Position numbers and translations under genes: made by a program
Shown here: in pieces, positions 18,151 to 20,037 of the stretch
How the letters are laid out: each line of letters starts with the position of its first letter
Numbering within the stretch: position 1 is the stretch's first letter
NCBI GenBank assembly: GCA_032718475.1
Contig: JAUCBJ010002725.1
Coordinates: forward strand, 1-20,037
Length of the DNA stretch: 20,037 nucleotides
Direction of reading: 5' to 3'
Source: Nemertoderma westbladi
Lineage: Eukaryota > Xenacoelomorpha > Nemertodermatida > Nemertodermatidae
Notes under the pieces: model-generated
Seen by the model: only the letters and a program-made list of their open reading frames with translations
Databases searched by the model: none
What the model was told of the DNA's origin: nothing

Positions 18151-18388
18151 TGAAGGCGGGGTAACTCAGTTGGTTGAGCGCCGGGCCTGCAATCTAATGG
18201 TTGTAGGTTCAGCCCCGCCAGGGTCCACTCAGCCTTTCATCCACTGGGGTCGATAAAATGAGTTCCAGTTAAATAACTGGGAGCAAATCTTGGGATAGGA
18301 GTAGCGCCCACCCCTACCCTCGGGTAGCAGCTATCGAAAGAGGAGCCTTCGGGTCGCCTCCGGCTTCGGCCGACTGTTTGCTTTTGCT
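18151..18388 (+). mobile_element. tRNA-derived SINE, 238 bp
   Basis: A tRNA-like head (about 18156-18225) has an A box GTAACTCAGTTGG and a B box GGTTCAGCCCC, which form an internal RNA polymerase III promoter. The body follows with the word GGGGTCGATAAAATGAGTTC (about 18246-18265), of a kind I recall from other invertebrate SINEs. The tail is TTTGCTTTTGCT rather than poly-A. A 16-bp duplication on both sides shows target-primed insertion. SINEs encode no protein and depend on a LINE partner. Confidence 0.82.
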
Positions 18389-18404
18389 TGGAACTACTGC
18401 TGCT
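18389..18404. repeat. SINE target site duplication, right (16 bp)
   Basis: TGGAACTACTGCTGCT, 15 of 16 identical to the left copy at 18135-18150. Confidence 0.85.
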
Positions 18405-18464
18405 CTAAATAATCGGACCCCAAGCCTCCGGTGTATTCTGTGTGACTTCCAAACCCAGGAAAGC

Positions 18465-18483
18465 TTATTATTATTATTATTAA
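18465..18483. repeat. TTA microsatellite
   Basis: About six TTA repeats after AAGC. Such runs often form the 3' tail of retroposons, but no element ending here was identified beyond the SINE, which ends upstream. Confidence 0.8.
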
Positions 18484-19008
18484 CATGCACATTACAAATA
18501 CAAGTATATGCAGTGGCACAAAACACAAACATAACAAGTTAATATTAAGCGTAAATGTATTGACCCACATAATGACCAAGAAAAAAGAGCATAAGCGTAA
18601 CATTAGGTAGAAGCGACAAAATGTAATAATGAAATAATTTCAGTCTTATTGAAACAAATTGTTCACCATAAATAACCCAAATCAATTCGCGACAGAGACT
18701 AATCTTATAAATATTATCTTCGTTAAGCACAGCATAATGTAATTTAGATACTCCCGCAGGAGAATGCATCTCAATGTCAGATAAACAACATTAATTAGAA
18801 ATGCCCGTTAATTATGGCCCAATAACTATGGGAATCCTTGAAAAATATTGTACCAAAAAACCACACAGGTAGTTTATTTGAACAAATAAGACGTTCCGCA
18901 AAAGTAACAATCCGCTTAAGCTACATAATTTTTGGGTGAGGAAAATCAACAATACCTTCAACTATATAACGATGAGCATTAAAGGGTAGCCCGCACACCA
19001 TTCCGACG

Positions 19009-19299
19009 TTACAATTCCAAGCCGTATAAGACATTCGGGTGACCAGAGATCCCATGTCCATACTTTTCCCTTACGTACGGTATTCGAAGGTCCTCACCTG
19101 ACTTCCGGATCCATGATCCCAGGTAACAGAAGTCGTCCACATGCTCACGCATACCATCATTTGAGCTTATGCTCATCCAGTCAGAGACTTGCTGAGGATT
19201 TTCAAAGTTAACTGTCAAAATTGTAGTCTTCCTGGAGTTAACAAAAAGACCAACACTATTGCTCTGCTTTGGGAATGGCATCAACTTATTTGTTTTCAT
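19009..19299 (-). pseudogene. Reverse-transcriptase relic of a non-LTR retrotransposon
   Basis: The 96-residue frame contains VGLFVNSRKTTIL (about 17-29) followed by HVDDFCYLGSWIRKSGEDLR (about 53-72). This is the usual order of motifs near the C-terminal end of LINE reverse transcriptases: GLxINxxKT, then VxxFxYLGSxIxxdG. The catalytic FADD-type motif that should lie upstream is absent, and after about residue 78 the protein continues better in another frame (RKGKVWTWDLWSPEC). It is a truncated, frameshifted fragment. The clade is probably RTE- or Jockey-like, but this is uncertain. Confidence 0.75.
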
Positions 19300-19309
19300 T
19301 TATGTTGGT

Positions 19310-19568
19310 CTATAGACAGATAGTTGCATTGTGTGAGCTAATTCTAGAGGGCACATTGCTGCCCCCCTGCCCCTGTCATTAGGGCAGGGCGTCAGCTGCC
19401 CCCGTGCTTCCGGCGCCCTTTCCTATTACTGTAAAAAATTTACTCAAAAATTACAGTACTATCACATTAATTAATTAATTAATTGAAAGTGTTACTGTGT
19501 TATACAGTTAGTCATCGCTTAATCCATTTAATATTATACTGTAAGTGTCGCTGCCGCGTTTATTACTA
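19310..19568. other. Non-coding, with a G/C-rich patch
   Basis: 19350-19420 is rich in GCCCC and GGGCAG words with partial self-complementarity (CTGCCC..GGGCAG). It is followed by TACTGTAAAAAATTT, a near inverted match AAATTACAGTA, and an ATTA run at about 19466-19483. It may be the end of a worn element. No gene is seen. Confidence 0.4.
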
Positions 19569-19606
19569 AAGTCCGTATTCGTATGCATGCATACGAATAC
19601 GGACTT
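19569..19606. repeat. Perfect 38-bp palindrome without spacer
   Basis: The left half AAGTCCGTATTCGTATGCA (19569-19587) is followed at once by its exact reverse complement TGCATACGAATACGGACTT (19588-19606). The centre is ATGCATGCAT, an alternating purine-pyrimidine run. Confidence 0.97.
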
Positions 19607-20037
19607 GAATTTAACTCTCGCTGTACTGTAGGTTATCTCATGTATACTTTAAGAACACTTTAATTAACTAAACTCTATATTACAGTATGCCTGCATTATA
19701 CATACGTCCTTCTTAGCGCTTTATAAAATAACTGTTTTGACTTAATTATACAGTAGACCTAATATTAATGTCCTGTGAAGAGACGGATTTATCAAGCACA
19801 TTATAAATAACGTGTCTGAGTTTAAAATCGATGTTAATAATTTTTCTCTATTAGGATTTAAATTGCAGAGGTTATTTTTTGAGTTGAAATAAACAAATAA
19901 GAGTAGAGCCTATGAATGAAGATACAGACACTCCTGTAGTTGAAGAGTCAATGATACGTTCATCATGTTTAATGATAAATATGAATTGTTCGCGCTTTCA
20001 GACCTTTGGCAGTTTAACCCGCCAAATTAGAATGTCT
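19607..20037. other. Non-coding to the window end
   Basis: AT-rich sequence with scattered TACAGTA words. No coding frame, RNA gene or mobile element was recognised. Confidence 0.5.

Overview
This is animal (metazoan) nuclear DNA from an invertebrate, AT-rich and gene-poor. Two spliced protein genes are recognisable, both on the minus strand. The rest is mostly decayed, short or non-autonomous mobile elements and satellite-like repeats. The species cannot be fixed from the sequence. Frequent palindromic words such as TAGGCCTA and TACCGGTA, tRNA-derived SINEs and hAT-type elements fit a marine invertebrate, but that is an inference.

Layout. 1-1636 is non-coding and holds a GC-rich hairpin cluster (about 667-810) and a poly-G tract. 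1637-3371 (minus) is a two-exon AAR2 gene, a U5 snRNP assembly factor, with a lineage-specific array of six 11-residue repeats inside it. 3400-4450 is full of TACCGGTA words, a 108-bp-period tandem duplication and a 68-bp tandem array. 4660-5800 holds a 221-bp inverted-repeat element (MITE A) and a 150-bp direct repeat pair. 5940-8170 is a diverged satellite of about 160-170-bp units, interrupted by a 1483-bp hAT-type element with an exact 8-bp target duplication. 9291-9511 is MITE B, an inverted relative of MITE A. 9536-11357 is a second hAT-like element (1822 bp) that carries a 351-bp Harbinger-like MITE and a tRNA-Gly-like SINE head inside it. 11366-13812 shows no gene. 13813-16797 (minus) is a two-exon XPR1-type phosphate exporter gene, whose single coding intron contains a pre-miRNA-like hairpin. 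16798-20037 holds AT-rich DNA, an unassigned small ORF, a SINE with a 16-bp target duplication, a reverse-transcriptase relic and a perfect 38-bp palindrome.

The two genes are unrelated in function: pre-mRNA splicing (AAR2) and cellular phosphate export (XPR1). They share only strand, a one-coding-intron structure and poly-G/poly-C tracts nearby. The most unusual signals are the repeat expansion in AAR2, the hairpin in the XPR1 intron, and a sequence module of about 45-65 bp that recurs in a tandem array, in both MITE copies and in both hAT-type elements.
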